From positions 1 to 40,875 of the forward strand of contig JAUVHU010000013.1 of NCBI GenBank assembly GCA_030593145.1: DNA of 40,875 bases, read 5' to 3'. Positions 16,951-25,926 of this stretch are shown piece by piece. The notes under the pieces are model-generated. The model did not search any database and was not told the origin of the DNA. It was given only the letters and a program-made list of their open reading frames with translations. Made by a program: the position numbers and the translations under genes. Source of the stretch: Desulfobacteraceae bacterium. Its GTDB lineage: Bacteria > Desulfobacterota > Desulfobacteria > Desulfobacterales > ETH-SRB1. The stretch's first letter is position 1, and each line of letters starts with the position of its first letter.

Positions 16951-18351
16951 TTACATATTTTCCTTAAGGGACTCGACATTGATGTTTTCATCTTTTATGA
17001 GGCGATGAAGATATTGTCTTTGCAGGCCTGCCCGCTCAGCAGCTCTGGAAATATTTCCATTGCTTTGCTTGAGGATTGATACAATATAACTCTGGTGAAA
17101 GGCCTTGATAACGTTTTCCTTGGCCTCCTTAAAGGGTATGTCATAAATATCCTGATCAAAAAGAAAATAGGGAGGTATATGAGACTTTTCGGGAAAAATA
17201 TCCGAGAGCTCAATGTGATCGGAACGGCAAAAGACAACGCCCCGTTCAATAACATTTTCCAGCTCTCTGACGTTTCCGCGCCACTTTTTGGCCATGAGTG
17301 CGGACATGGCTTCAGAGTCAATCCGGTGTATCTCTTTTTTGTTGAGCATTGTATGTTTTTCAAGAAAATGATGTGCCAGAATTGGAATATCCTCTTTTCT
17401 GTCACGAAGCGGGGGAAGCTGAAAATTAATTACGTTAAGACGGTAAAACAGGTCTTCTCGAAATCGCTTTTCCGCTATCAGTTTTGTCAGATCTTGATTT
17501 GTAGCAGCCAGAAATCGTATATCGACATGTTTTGTGGTCAATCCGCCTACAGGCTTGTACTCTGCCTCCTGCAAAAGTCGAAGCAGTTTTGCCTGCATCA
17601 CCATGTTTAGATCTCCGATTTCATCAAAGAAAAGAGTCCCTCCGTCTGCTTCTTCGACCAGGCCTTTTTTATCTTTCCATGCTCCGGTAAAGGCCCCTTT
17701 AACATGTCCAAAAAGTTCGCTTTCAATGATCTGTTCAGGCATGGCTGTGCAGTTAACCGTGATAAACGGATTGTTATTCCGGTGGCTGTGGTAATGAATA
17801 GCCATGGCCACAAGTTCTTTACCTGTGCCGCTTTCGCCGCAGATCAAGACCGTAGCGCTTGATTGCGCCACCTGTTCGATTCCTCTTAGAATCAACGTAA
17901 TGGCCTGGCTGAATCCGATAATGGAAGAGAACTTCTTTTGCTGTTTGAGGGAGTTGAGTAAGGCTTTATTTTCCTGAGTAAGACTCTGCAACTTCATTGC
18001 GTTGTTAATTGTCAGCAATATGCGTTCTTTACGAAAAGGTTTGGCAATATAGTCAAAGGCCCCTTTGCGGGTGGCTTCCACAGCAGTTTCAATAGTAGCA
18101 TAGGCAGTCATGACGACAACAACAGCGGTTGGTTGAATTTTTTTAGCCTGCTCAAGCAAAGCAATTCCATCCATCTTGGGCATTTTCAGGTCGGTGATTA
18201 TTAGATTAATTGGCTGGTTTTCCAGTATTTCAATTGCGTTCAAAGAATTATGCGTAGTTACTACATCATAATCGGTCTTTTCGGTTATAATCCTTGTCAA
18301 AAGGATCAGCATGTCTTTTTCATCATCTACGATCAAGATTTTTCCTGTCAT
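16951..18351 (-). CDS. Sigma-54-dependent response regulator (NtrC family)
   Basis: 466 residues: a receiver with Asp9-Asp10, phosphoacceptor Asp54 in LIITDLKMPK and Lys in IAKPF, then an AAA+ domain with Walker A GESGTGKE and the sigma-54 loop GAFTGA at 219-224. The C-terminal Fis-type helix-turn-helix includes NGNISRAAERAGLQRQYLHR. The ATG overlaps the stop of the upstream histidine kinase as ATGA (18348-18351), so kinase and regulator are translationally coupled. The genes downstream on the same strand are the CBS, TauE-like and membrane-protein genes, the first behind a predicted sigma-54 promoter. They are its likely targets, by inference. Confidence 0.94.
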   Translation of the reverse strand: MTGKILIVDDEKDMLILLTRIITEKTDYDVVTTHNSLNAIEILENQPINLIITDLKMPKMDGIALLEQAKKIQPTAVVVVMTAYATIETAVEATRKGAFDYIAKPFRKERILLTINNAMKLQSLTQENKALLNSLKQQKKFSSIIGFSQAITLILRGIEQVAQSSATVLICGESGTGKELVAMAIHYHSHRNNNPFITVNCTAMPEQIIESELFGHVKGAFTGAWKDKKGLVEEADGGTLFFDEIGDLNMVMQAKLLRLLQEAEYKPVGGLTTKHVDIRFLAATNQDLTKLIAEKRFREDLFYRLNVINFQLPPLRDRKEDIPILAHHFLEKHTMLNKKEIHRIDSEAMSALMAKKWRGNVRELENVIERGVVFCRSDHIELSDIFPEKSHIPPYFLFDQDIYDIPFKEAKENVIKAFHQSYIVSILKQSNGNISRAAERAGLQRQYLHRLIKDENINVESLKENM

Positions 18352-19682
18352 GTCCTGTCTTCCTTTTTTGCCCTGAGCGCCAGTGTAAAAGTAGTTCCTC
18401 TATGTTTTTGAGATGTCTCTGCCGTGCTGCTTTCGCATGTAACAGTTCCTTTATATTTGCTTATAATACCGTGGCTCACAAAAAGTCCAAGACCTGTTCC
18501 TTCTCCCTCGCTCTTTGTTGTAAAAAACGGATCGAATATCTTGTCAATATACTCTTTTGGTATGCCATGCCCATTGTCACGAACTACTACAATTATTTTT
18601 TCCAGATCAGCATCTAACACAGTTTTGATCTCTAACCTGCCGTTTTGCCGCATAGCTGCCACAGCATTGTTAATGAGGTTTAATAATACCTGCTGCATTT
18701 GCCGCGAATCGCCTTCTACCATGGGAAGTTCGGAGGCCATATCCAGTCGAAGTTCAATATCATTCATCTGTAATGAATGATCGACCACATTAACGATATC
18801 CTTAATAGCCTCATTGATATCACAATGCACAGACTGACCTTCTCCCTGGCGTGCAAAGCTCAAAAGATTTTCCACCACCGCCTTGCAATGGAGGCCGTGG
18901 CGCTCAATAGTTTTCAGGTCCTGGTAGCTTTGACTGTTTTTGTCAACATTTTCCAGCAGGAGATCTGTAAACCCGAGTATAATCCCAAGAGGGTTGTTGA
19001 CCTCGTGCGCTACTCCTGCTGCCAGTGTTCCCATTGATGCAAGCTTTTCGGTGTTAACAAGCTGTTTTTCCAGCTTCTTGCTTTCTGTAATATCCCTGGC
19101 AATGCACATAACCGAAATTACATTGCCTTTCTCATCTTTGCGGGGCATAAAGTTAGCGCTAAGCCATATCTGGTATTCCCCTCTCTCTATCATAAACTCA
19201 TCCCGTATGCTTTTTCCAAACTGGAAGACCGATTTAATAAGCTTGAGTTGTTTTTCGGCAATTTCTTGTGAAAAAAGATTTGAAAGAGGCCGGTGTACAA
19301 ATTGCGAAGGAACTCCTCCAAAAAAAGCAGCGGTAAAGCTATTAAGAGATCGAAAGCATCCGGAGTCGTCTACTGTAAAAATAAAGTCTTCAGCGCTTTC
19401 CACCAAAATCCGGTATTTCTCCTTACATTGTTTGATTTCTTTCGATTGATCTGAAATTTGATTTTGAAAGCTGAGAAAACGCCATCGGCTATAACATAAA
19501 GCGCTTCCCATCCCTATAAATAAAGCAAAAATGCCCAGGCTTTGAAGCCAGACAAAGTTATTATGACCGGCATAGGGCAATCGCATGCCTGTCATTAGTG
19601 TCATAATAAAGCAGAACAGGCTGATACTCCAGGCAATTATCAGAACAGCTCTAATGCGTTTAAGTAGGTTTTGGAAATCCAT
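18348..19682 (-). CDS. PAS-domain histidine kinase
   Basis: 444 residues. Two membrane helices lie near the N-terminus (about 12-34 and 45-65) with almost no periplasmic loop. A coiled linker is followed by a PAS domain (about 88-205, YRILVESAEDFIFTVDDSG to ARDITESKK). The H-box has His226 in GVAHEVNNPLG. The ATPase domain has NLINNA, DNGHGIP, DPFFTTK and GEGTGLGL, all intact. Sensing is probably cytoplasmic or membrane-linked. The ribosome site before the ATG at 19682 is weak. It is the cognate kinase of the overlapping sigma-54 regulator. Confidence 0.92.
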   Translation of the reverse strand: MDFQNLLKRIRAVLIIAWSISLFCFIMTLMTGMRLPYAGHNNFVWLQSLGIFALFIGMGSALCYSRWRFLSFQNQISDQSKEIKQCKEKYRILVESAEDFIFTVDDSGCFRSLNSFTAAFFGGVPSQFVHRPLSNLFSQEIAEKQLKLIKSVFQFGKSIRDEFMIERGEYQIWLSANFMPRKDEKGNVISVMCIARDITESKKLEKQLVNTEKLASMGTLAAGVAHEVNNPLGIILGFTDLLLENVDKNSQSYQDLKTIERHGLHCKAVVENLLSFARQGEGQSVHCDINEAIKDIVNVVDHSLQMNDIELRLDMASELPMVEGDSRQMQQVLLNLINNAVAAMRQNGRLEIKTVLDADLEKIIVVVRDNGHGIPKEYIDKIFDPFFTTKSEGEGTGLGLFVSHGIISKYKGTVTCESSTAETSQKHRGTTFTLALRAKKEDRT

Positions 19683-19740
19683 TCGAGTCAGCTTTTGATA
19701 GAAATCAAGGGTGCGAAACTTGAGTACAAAATTAACTAAT

Positions 19741-19907
19741 ACCTAAATTGAGCGATTTTTCACTCGATCTGCACCGATCTCTTGCGCATTCCCGCCTGAG
19801 CGGGACGAAAATCCTCGACATATCCACGGGTATGCCTGCGGTTTTCGCAAACCCTTATGCATCAAGATCTTAGCACATATCTTCGCAATAAATCGTTCAA
19901 CTTAGGT
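19741..19907. repeat. Family B TIR element, copy 3
   Basis: A 167-bp element with ends ACCTAAATTGAGCGATTTTT and AAATCGTTCAACTTAGGT. It matches copy 1 in reverse orientation and also holds a small extra hairpin, CCCGC-CTGA-GCGGG, near 19791. The rest of the gap 19683-20093 shows no gene, only AT-rich sequence that may hold the promoters of the divergent neighbours. Confidence 0.88.
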
Positions 19908-20093
19908 ATTATAATTAGAAATGCCTTTAATGCAAGAAAAAGATCGAGTCCAAAAAATATCGTTTTTTTGGTAGGGTTGCGAGTTTGGCTGTTGAAAAGT
20001 TACAAAGGTCTCGTAAACACTACGACAGGATAAAACCTGGTTTTTTGTTTTTATGTATTGTCTTTAAAGCATTGATTATGGTATTTTATTTTT

Positions 20094-22694
20094 ATGTTTG
20101 GATTAAAACGGTTTTTCAAAAAACTACTGAAAGATGATACCCAAAAGGTTGAGCAGAAGTTCTCAGTTGATACCGTTAGGAATACCTTTACAAACAGATA
20201 TTTGAATTTTAAGACTCTTCTAAATACAAATAACGAGGTATTGGAACTCATAACCGACATGGAACAAGCCTTTTCCGGAAACCGCACTTTCGGCATGTCC
20301 TTTATTCGGACGAACTGTACAGCAATTTCAGTCAATATATATAAAATTATCGATTGCTTAAATGAAATAGCAAATGATAAATATAAAGTACTTCCGGAAG
20401 TACTTGAAGGTATTCTTCCAAAAATCGACAGGGAATTACAGCAGAAAAAGTTAGAGTCCGGGGACGAATTAGTTCTTCCTCTTGAGAGCGTCGATAAAAC
20501 TATGGCTGACCTTGTTGGAGCCAAGATGGCAAATCTTGGCGAGGTTAAAAATGCTGTTGGGCTTTCTGTCCCCGAGGGTTTTGTCATTACGGCTGCGGCC
20601 TATGAGCGCTTTCTGGAATACGCCGGTCTGCAGGATGAGATTAACCGTCAGACTCAATCCCTCGATCCGGCCGATATTGCCCGGCTTCATGAAACCAGTT
20701 CCGCCATCCAAAATCTTATCATTAATACGCCCTGCCCCCCGGAACTTGAAGATGCCATTATGAAAGCATACACAAACTTAATAAAAAAAACAGGGCATGA
20801 TATTCATGTTTCCATGCGCAGCAGCGCTCTTGGAGAAGATACAAAGAATGCCTCTTTTGCCGGACAGTATCGTTCCATACTCAACGTGGGCAGGGAAAAC
20901 CTGATCCTTTCCTACAAGGAGATTATTGCCAGCAAATATTCGGTTCCTGCAATTTCCTATCGTTCAAACAGGGGATTTCGTGATGAAGATATTATTATGA
21001 GTGTCGGCTGTATGGCTATGGTCGAGGCAAAAGCCGGCGGCGTCATGTATTCTGCAGATCCCGGCAATATACGTAATGAGTGCATTATAATTAATGCTGC
21101 CTGGGGACTTGGCAAGTCGGTGGTGGATGGAAGTATGGCCCCGGACCTCTTTATTCTTTCCAAAGAAAATCCGAAAATTATATTGAAAAATAAAATCAGC
21201 GCTAAGAAACAGCAGCTTGTTCCCGGAGTTTCAGAAGGAATACATCTTGCGGATGTGGCCGGAGAACAGGCAAACAATCCGGCAATTACCAATGAGCAGT
21301 CTGCCCTGTTAGGTGCATTGGCTCTACGCCTGGAAAAACATTTTGGCGATCCCCAAGATATTGAATGGGCCTTTAAGCCGGACGGCAGCGTCTCGATCTT
21401 ACAGAGCCGACCGCTGATGGTGCTTGGCGAAAAACTGACAGAGATTCAAACAAAGGTTGACTCTGCTACGGTAATCCTGTCAGACGGTGTGACAGCCAGC
21501 CCGGGAGTGGCCAGTGGTCCTGCCTTTGTGGTTGAGACAACTGTAGATATGCTGCGGTTTCCTTCAGGAGCCGTACTTGTGACCAAAAATCCTCTGCCTC
21601 AATGGGCAGCGCTCTTAAATAGTGCTGTTGCCGTCATTACAGACAAAGGAGGCGTTACTGGTCACCTGGCGGCTGTGGCTCGAGAATTCAAGATTCCAGC
21701 TCTTGTTGGAACTTCAACTGCTACCAAACATATCCATAATGAAGACCTCGTTACAGTCGATGCGACCGGTCGCACAGTCTATGCCGGCAGAGCCGAATCC
21801 CTTCTTAAAAAGGCGGTTGAAAAGACAAGCTTGATAAAAGGAAGTCCTGTTCATAACACTCTTGGAAATGTCTTAAAATATATTGCACCGCTCAATCTTA
21901 CCGATCCGGATGCATCAAATTTTACACCTGAAGGATGCCGGACTATACACGACATTACCCGTTTCGCTCATGAGATGTCCCTGCAAGAGCTTTTTGGGTT
22001 CAAAAAGGATCCTTCTTTCCCGGAGCATTTAGCCAAAAGACTGGTTATTGATGTTCCTATGCAGTGGTGGATTATTGATCTAATTGGTGGTTGTAGAGAA
22101 GGAATTGAAGGGGATACGATAAAACTTAAAGATATAATATCCGATCCCATGCTGACCTTGTGGGAGGGGATAACAGCTATACCTTGGAAAGGTCCGCCTC
22201 CGATAGATACAAAAGGATTTTTTTCCGTCATGTATGGAGCGACATTAGACAGGAGTCTTGTCCCTGGTATGCCTTCACGTTATAATGAACGCAATTATCT
22301 TATAATATCCAAAAATTTTTGCCATCTCAGTTCACGATTCGGTTTTCATTTTTCGACTGTAGAAGCTTTTTTTGGCGAGAAAGTAGCGGAAAATTACATC
22401 TGTTTTAATTTTAACGGCGGAGCTGCTGATGATGCACGCAGGGCGCGAAGAGCTAATCTTATTAAATTGATTCTGGAAAAATTCGATTTTTGGGTTAAGA
22501 TCAAGGGCGATACGGTTTTTGCCCGGCTGGAGCGACAGGAAATACCCTTTTTAAAAGAAAGATTAAAGGTTCTCGGTCATCTTGTAATGCACACAAGACA
22601 GTTGGATATGGTCCTGTCCAACAACGGAAGAGTGAACAAATACCTGGAAGAAATGCTAAAAGAACTTTCTTCATTTGTGGATGTTGCCCAATGA
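20094..22694 (+). CDS. PEP-synthase-like phosphotransferase (ATP-grasp plus swivelling His domain)
   Basis: 866 residues. Residues 1-135 are a charged helical region unlike typical PEP synthase. Residues about 137-455 match the PPDK/PEP-synthase ATP-grasp domain (ADLVGAKMANLGEV, VPEGFVITAAAYERF, DIHVSMRSSALGED). Residues about 460-550 are the swivelling domain, with the phosphorylatable His524 in KGGVTGHLAAVAREFKIPAL. The last 310 residues lack the recognisable PEP/pyruvate TIM barrel and contain MPSRYNERNYLII and FHFSTVEAFFG instead. So it probably moves a phosphoryl group from ATP through His524 to an unknown acceptor, as rifampicin phosphotransferases do with a different domain order. No good ribosome site precedes the ATG. 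A histidine kinase follows after 70 bases. Confidence 0.82.
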   Translation: MFGLKRFFKKLLKDDTQKVEQKFSVDTVRNTFTNRYLNFKTLLNTNNEVLELITDMEQAFSGNRTFGMSFIRTNCTAISVNIYKIIDCLNEIANDKYKVLPEVLEGILPKIDRELQQKKLESGDELVLPLESVDKTMADLVGAKMANLGEVKNAVGLSVPEGFVITAAAYERFLEYAGLQDEINRQTQSLDPADIARLHETSSAIQNLIINTPCPPELEDAIMKAYTNLIKKTGHDIHVSMRSSALGEDTKNASFAGQYRSILNVGRENLILSYKEIIASKYSVPAISYRSNRGFRDEDIIMSVGCMAMVEAKAGGVMYSADPGNIRNECIIINAAWGLGKSVVDGSMAPDLFILSKENPKIILKNKISAKKQQLVPGVSEGIHLADVAGEQANNPAITNEQSALLGALALRLEKHFGDPQDIEWAFKPDGSVSILQSRPLMVLGEKLTEIQTKVDSATVILSDGVTASPGVASGPAFVVETTVDMLRFPSGAVLVTKNPLPQWAALLNSAVAVITDKGGVTGHLAAVAREFKIPALVGTSTATKHIHNEDLVTVDATGRTVYAGRAESLLKKAVEKTSLIKGSPVHNTLGNVLKYIAPLNLTDPDASNFTPEGCRTIHDITRFAHEMSLQELFGFKKDPSFPEHLAKRLVIDVPMQWWIIDLIGGCREGIEGDTIKLKDIISDPMLTLWEGITAIPWKGPPPIDTKGFFSVMYGATLDRSLVPGMPSRYNERNYLIISKNFCHLSSRFGFHFSTVEAFFGEKVAENYICFNFNGGAADDARRARRANLIKLILEKFDFWVKIKGDTVFARLERQEIPFLKERLKVLGHLVMHTRQLDMVLSNNGRVNKYLEEMLKELSSFVDVAQ

Positions 22695-22764
22695 CTGATC
22701 GAGCAGCCAAGTATTAAACGATAATTCTGATAGCGCTGAATTAGATCTTACTGGGGGTTTAGAC

Positions 22765-24531
22765 ATGACTCAGGAAAAGGAGTTACACAGATATTATGCC
22801 CGCTTGCGCGCAAAGTTCATAGCCATCATTTCTTTCATAGCTTTTATTCCATTAATACTTTTAGGCGGAACTACTTACTATCACTATAGCACTACGGTCA
22901 AGGAAAAGATAAGAAACGAATTAAAATTAGTAGCAAAAAACAGAAAAAGCACCATTGATCTTTTTCTAAATGACAGGGCTAACAGTTTAAGTGTTCTGGC
23001 TTATACGCACCGCTTTGACTTCTTGAAGAAAAAAGAAAACCTGCACAATGTTTTTCAGTCGTTAAAAATGGTTGACAGCGCCTTTCAGGATATGGGCGTG
23101 ATCAACAATAATGGTAAACAAGTTGCTTATATCGGGCCATATCACTTAACCGGCAAACAATACAGTGCGGCAAAATGGTTTAAGGCGGTTATGGAAAAAG
23201 ATATCTATATCAGTGATGTCTTTCTTGGTTTTAAAAAAGTTCCTCATTTTGTCATTGCCGTAAAAAGTATAGAAAATGGAAAGCCGTGGATATTGCGAAC
23301 GACCATAGACCTAAACATGATAAATCATTTTATGAGCACAGCCCTTCTGGATAAACACGGAGGTAACGCATATATCCTGAACAGAAAAGGTATCTATCAA
23401 ATAAGCACCACTGATCACAACATGATACTGACTAAATCCGAATTCAAAATGCCTTCCGTCTTTCGAGGCATACAAGAAACGGAAAAACGCCGGAAAGGCA
23501 AGGCTCTCTTTTGTGCCAGCGCCTGGTTAAAAAACAACGACTGGCTGATGGTAATCGAACAGGATTTAAAATATGAGCTGGGCACTATGGTTCGTGTTAA
23601 AAATACCATTCTTTTCATCTTTATAATCAGCTCCCTTATTATCATTATCAGCACCATTCTTATTACCACTCGGGTATTTGCAAGGCTGGAAAAAATCGAC
23701 AGAGAAAAATTGCAGCTTAGTGAGCAGCTTATTCGCTCTGACAGATTAGCGGCCATCGGTAAATTAGCAAGCGGTATCGCTCACGAAATCAACAATCCCC
23801 TGGCTGTTATCGCTGAAAAGGCCGGCTGGATAGAAGACCTGCTGACCGAAGAGGATGTAAAGAATAGCCCTAATTACAGTGAGTTGATCAAATCTACCGA
23901 GGATATCAAAAAACATGTTAAGCGGGGTAAGAAAGTCATCAGTCGTCTTATGGGGTTTGCCCGTAAGGAAGATATTGTGCATGAAAATATAGATATAAAC
24001 TCTGTTCTTGATGAAACACATGATTTCTTGAACAAAAAGGCAATGTTTCAGAATATAACCATAATGAAAGAATTCCAGGATAACTTGCCAAGTATAGTCA
24101 CTGACGGGGCGCAATTACAACAGGTCTTTATCAACATAGTAAATAATGCTATAGATGCGATTAATAAAGATGGCGTGATACGTCTCATTACAAAGGAGCA
24201 GGACAGGGGTGTTCTGGTTGCTATCACTAATACGGGGCCGGGCATACCGAAGGAAATTCAAGAAAAGATATTTGATCCGTTTTTTACGACTAAACCGGTC
24301 GGCAAGGGTACCGGCCTGGGACTTTCCACGAGTTATGATATAATTGAAAAATTAGGAGGCCAGCTTACGGTAGAAAGCGAAGTCGGCAAGAGTGCCGGCC
24401 TGGTACTTTCCACGAGTTATGGTATAATTGAAAAATTAGGAGGCCAGCTTAGAATGGAAAGCGAAGTCGGCAAGGGGACAACATTTTATATTACGCTGCC
24501 TCCTTCTTGTAAGCAGGAAACAAAAGTCTAA
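22765..24531 (+). CDS. Membrane histidine kinase with duplicated ATPase G2 segment
   Basis: 588 residues. Membrane segment 1 (about 15-37) is followed by a periplasmic sensor of about 240 residues with the look of a dCache domain (FQDMGVINNNGKQVAYIGPY, KDIYISDVFLGFKKVPHFVI). Membrane segment 2 is at about 275-297. A HisKA domain has His340 in GIAHEINNPLAVIAEKAGW, and an HATPase domain has NIVNNA, NTGPGIP, DPFFTTK and GKGTGLGLS. Immediately after comes a 28-residue tandem repeat of the G2 segment (512-539 and 540-567), the second copy reading GKSAGLVLS. A GGGGG stretch lies before the ATG. It lies between the PEP-synthase-like gene and a receiver gene and is the probable kinase of the latter. 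Confidence 0.9.
   Translation: MTQEKELHRYYARLRAKFIAIISFIAFIPLILLGGTTYYHYSTTVKEKIRNELKLVAKNRKSTIDLFLNDRANSLSVLAYTHRFDFLKKKENLHNVFQSLKMVDSAFQDMGVINNNGKQVAYIGPYHLTGKQYSAAKWFKAVMEKDIYISDVFLGFKKVPHFVIAVKSIENGKPWILRTTIDLNMINHFMSTALLDKHGGNAYILNRKGIYQISTTDHNMILTKSEFKMPSVFRGIQETEKRRKGKALFCASAWLKNNDWLMVIEQDLKYELGTMVRVKNTILFIFIISSLIIIISTILITTRVFARLEKIDREKLQLSEQLIRSDRLAAIGKLASGIAHEINNPLAVIAEKAGWIEDLLTEEDVKNSPNYSELIKSTEDIKKHVKRGKKVISRLMGFARKEDIVHENIDINSVLDETHDFLNKKAMFQNITIMKEFQDNLPSIVTDGAQLQQVFINIVNNAIDAINKDGVIRLITKEQDRGVLVAITNTGPGIPKEIQEKIFDPFFTTKPVGKGTGLGLSTSYDIIEKLGGQLTVESEVGKSAGLVLSTSYGIIEKLGGQLRMESEVGKGTTFYITLPPSCKQETKV
24298..24465 (+). repeat. Two 84-bp tandem copies inside the kinase gene
   Basis: Two in-frame 84-base copies (24298-24381 and 24382-24465), each starting GTCGGCAAG. 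They share long identical stretches such as CTTTCCACGAGTTATG and GAAAAATTAGGAGGCCAGCT and differ at about ten positions. A third copy starts (GTCGGCAAGGGGACA) but continues as the normal C-terminus. Confidence 0.95.
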
Positions 24532-24584
24532 GCTCAGAAGAATTAGTCGAGTGATCGAGCGGGGAAATGGTATCAATGATAATA

Positions 24585-24638
24585 GGTAACCGTTCACGGT
24601 TTACGGTTCGCAGTTAACGGTTAACCGTTGAACCGTAA
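24585..24638. repeat. Intergenic cluster of CCGTTAAC-type inverted repeats
   Basis: Repeated AACGG and ACCGT words, centred on a perfect 14-bp palindrome AACGGTTAACCGTT (24616-24629). It lies between the kinase and receiver genes, just before the receiver's ribosome site, and may fold into a hairpin in the mRNA. Confidence 0.6.
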
Positions 24639-24662
24639 CAATATTATAAAGGAGATAGGAAA

Positions 24663-25064
24663 ATGCAGGAAATTCAGGTGCTGCTGGTCGATGACGAGGA
24701 TGACTTTAGAATAACTCTTGCTAAGAGGCTGAAATTAAGAAAGGTAAATGTCACGGATGTAGCAAGCGGCAACGAGGCTATAGAGCTGGTCAAACAAAAG
24801 TCTTTTGACGTAGCTGTTGTAGACGTTAAGATGCCGGGGATCGACGGTATTGAAACCTTGAAGCAGCTCAAGCAGATACAGCCGGCCATGGAGATCGTCA
24901 TGCTTACCGGACATGCCTCGATCGAGTCGGGCATGGAAGCCATGAAATTAGGCGCTTATGATTATGTAATGAAACCTTGTGATATCGACGAACTGCTTAT
25001 CAAAACCGGAGACGCTTTCCAACACAAACTGCTCAAGGAAAAAGAAAAAACAAGCGGCAATTAA
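24663..25064 (+). CDS. Single-domain response regulator
   Basis: A 133-residue receiver with Asp10-Asp11, phosphoacceptor Asp54 in VVDVKMPG, the MLTGHAS switch and Lys in VMKPCD. It ends in a short basic tail. AAGGAGATAGG precedes the ATG. It follows the kinase at 22765 and is its likely partner. Its closest relative in the window is the orphan receiver at 5883. It converges with the CBS-ACT gene, with only four bases between the two stop codons and no visible terminator. Confidence 0.94.
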   Translation: MQEIQVLLVDDEDDFRITLAKRLKLRKVNVTDVASGNEAIELVKQKSFDVAVVDVKMPGIDGIETLKQLKQIQPAMEIVMLTGHASIESGMEAMKLGAYDYVMKPCDIDELLIKTGDAFQHKLLKEKEKTSGN

Positions 25065-25068
25065 CAGA

Positions 25069-25749
25069 TTATGACCATATCTCTCTTCTGTCCTCATCGT
25101 GATCTATCATATAAAGAAGAGTGGTCTTTGTTTTTAGAACTTCAATAAGTTCAGGAAACCTTGACCGGTCAACACCGTATGTGCGAATGTAAACATTGTG
25201 GCACCCTTCCGGCACCCGTTCATATGAACTCAAAATACTTGCAATACGGCCATCATATTCCCGGATAATATCGGCAATCTCCTTGATAGAGCCCGGCCGG
25301 TTTTTCAACTGAAGAGCAAACTGAACCCCTTTGTTACTAACTCCTGTCAGTGAAATTAATACTCTGAACAGATCTGTTTGAGTAATAGTCCCCACGACCT
25401 TATCATCATGGTCAACCACAGGAACGCCTGATATTCTATTTTTCAGAAGCACCCCGGCTGTCTCTTCCACAGTATAATCAAAAGGAACTGTGATAAGCCT
25501 TTTGGGCATAATCTCCTTTATCTTGACCGTGGACAGTATATAATTAAGCTCATGAACCGATAGCGTGGTAGCATCAGAGGCTGACGCCCTTTTTATATCC
25601 CTGTCGGTAATGACTCCGACAAGCTTATCTTTTTTCGTAACCGGCAGCATACGAATTTCATGTTTTTTCAAGAGGTTCATGGCATCATGAATGGATTCAT
25701 TTAAATCAATAGTGAAAACAGTTCTACTCATCCAGTTCTTAACTAACAC
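25069..25749 (-). CDS. CBS-CBS-ACT regulatory protein (AcuB-like), paralogue 1
   Basis: 226 residues: two CBS motifs (about 7-60, VKNWMSRTVFTID; and 77-130, IKEIMPKRLITVPFD) then an ACT domain (about 138-215, VQFALQLKNRPGSIKEIADI). CBS pairs bind adenine nucleotides and ACT domains bind amino acids or other small ligands. The layout is that of AcuB-like proteins, so this is a likely soluble energy or metabolite sensor without a catalytic part. The start is GTG at 25749 with GGAGG seven bases upstream. The next gene upstream, at 25927, is a clear paralogue. Confidence 0.88.
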   Translation of the reverse strand: MLVKNWMSRTVFTIDLNESIHDAMNLLKKHEIRMLPVTKKDKLVGVITDRDIKRASASDATTLSVHELNYILSTVKIKEIMPKRLITVPFDYTVEETAGVLLKNRISGVPVVDHDDKVVGTITQTDLFRVLISLTGVSNKGVQFALQLKNRPGSIKEIADIIREYDGRIASILSSYERVPEGCHNVYIRTYGVDRSRFPELIEVLKTKTTLLYMIDHDEDRREIWS

Positions 25750-25782
25750 GCTAATGCCTCCACAAAATGATCAATATTACAT

Positions 25783-25830
25783 GAGACCTTTGAAAAATGT
25801 TCAATTTCGTTCAAGTTCAGGAAACGGGGA
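25783..25830. repeat. Family A TIR element, copy 4 (left end only)
   Basis: GAGACCTTTGAAAAATGTTC followed by sequence close to copy 3 (AATTTCGTTCAAGTTCAGGAA), then similarity ends near 25830. The right end is missing, so this is a remnant. It lies between the two CBS-ACT paralogues. Confidence 0.75.
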
Positions 25831-25926
25831 TCAGGGCTGAACTAATGCTTACCTCCTTTTCACTAACCCCGACTACTGCAATAAATTCCGGCCTGAATAT
25901 TTTCTCCAGTTTATTAACACCCATTC

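Noticed and set aside
20001-20013. CAAAGGTCTCG, matching the right end of family A
   Set aside because: Only about eleven bases match and the preceding sequence is unrelated, so it cannot be told from chance; kept only as a possible relic.
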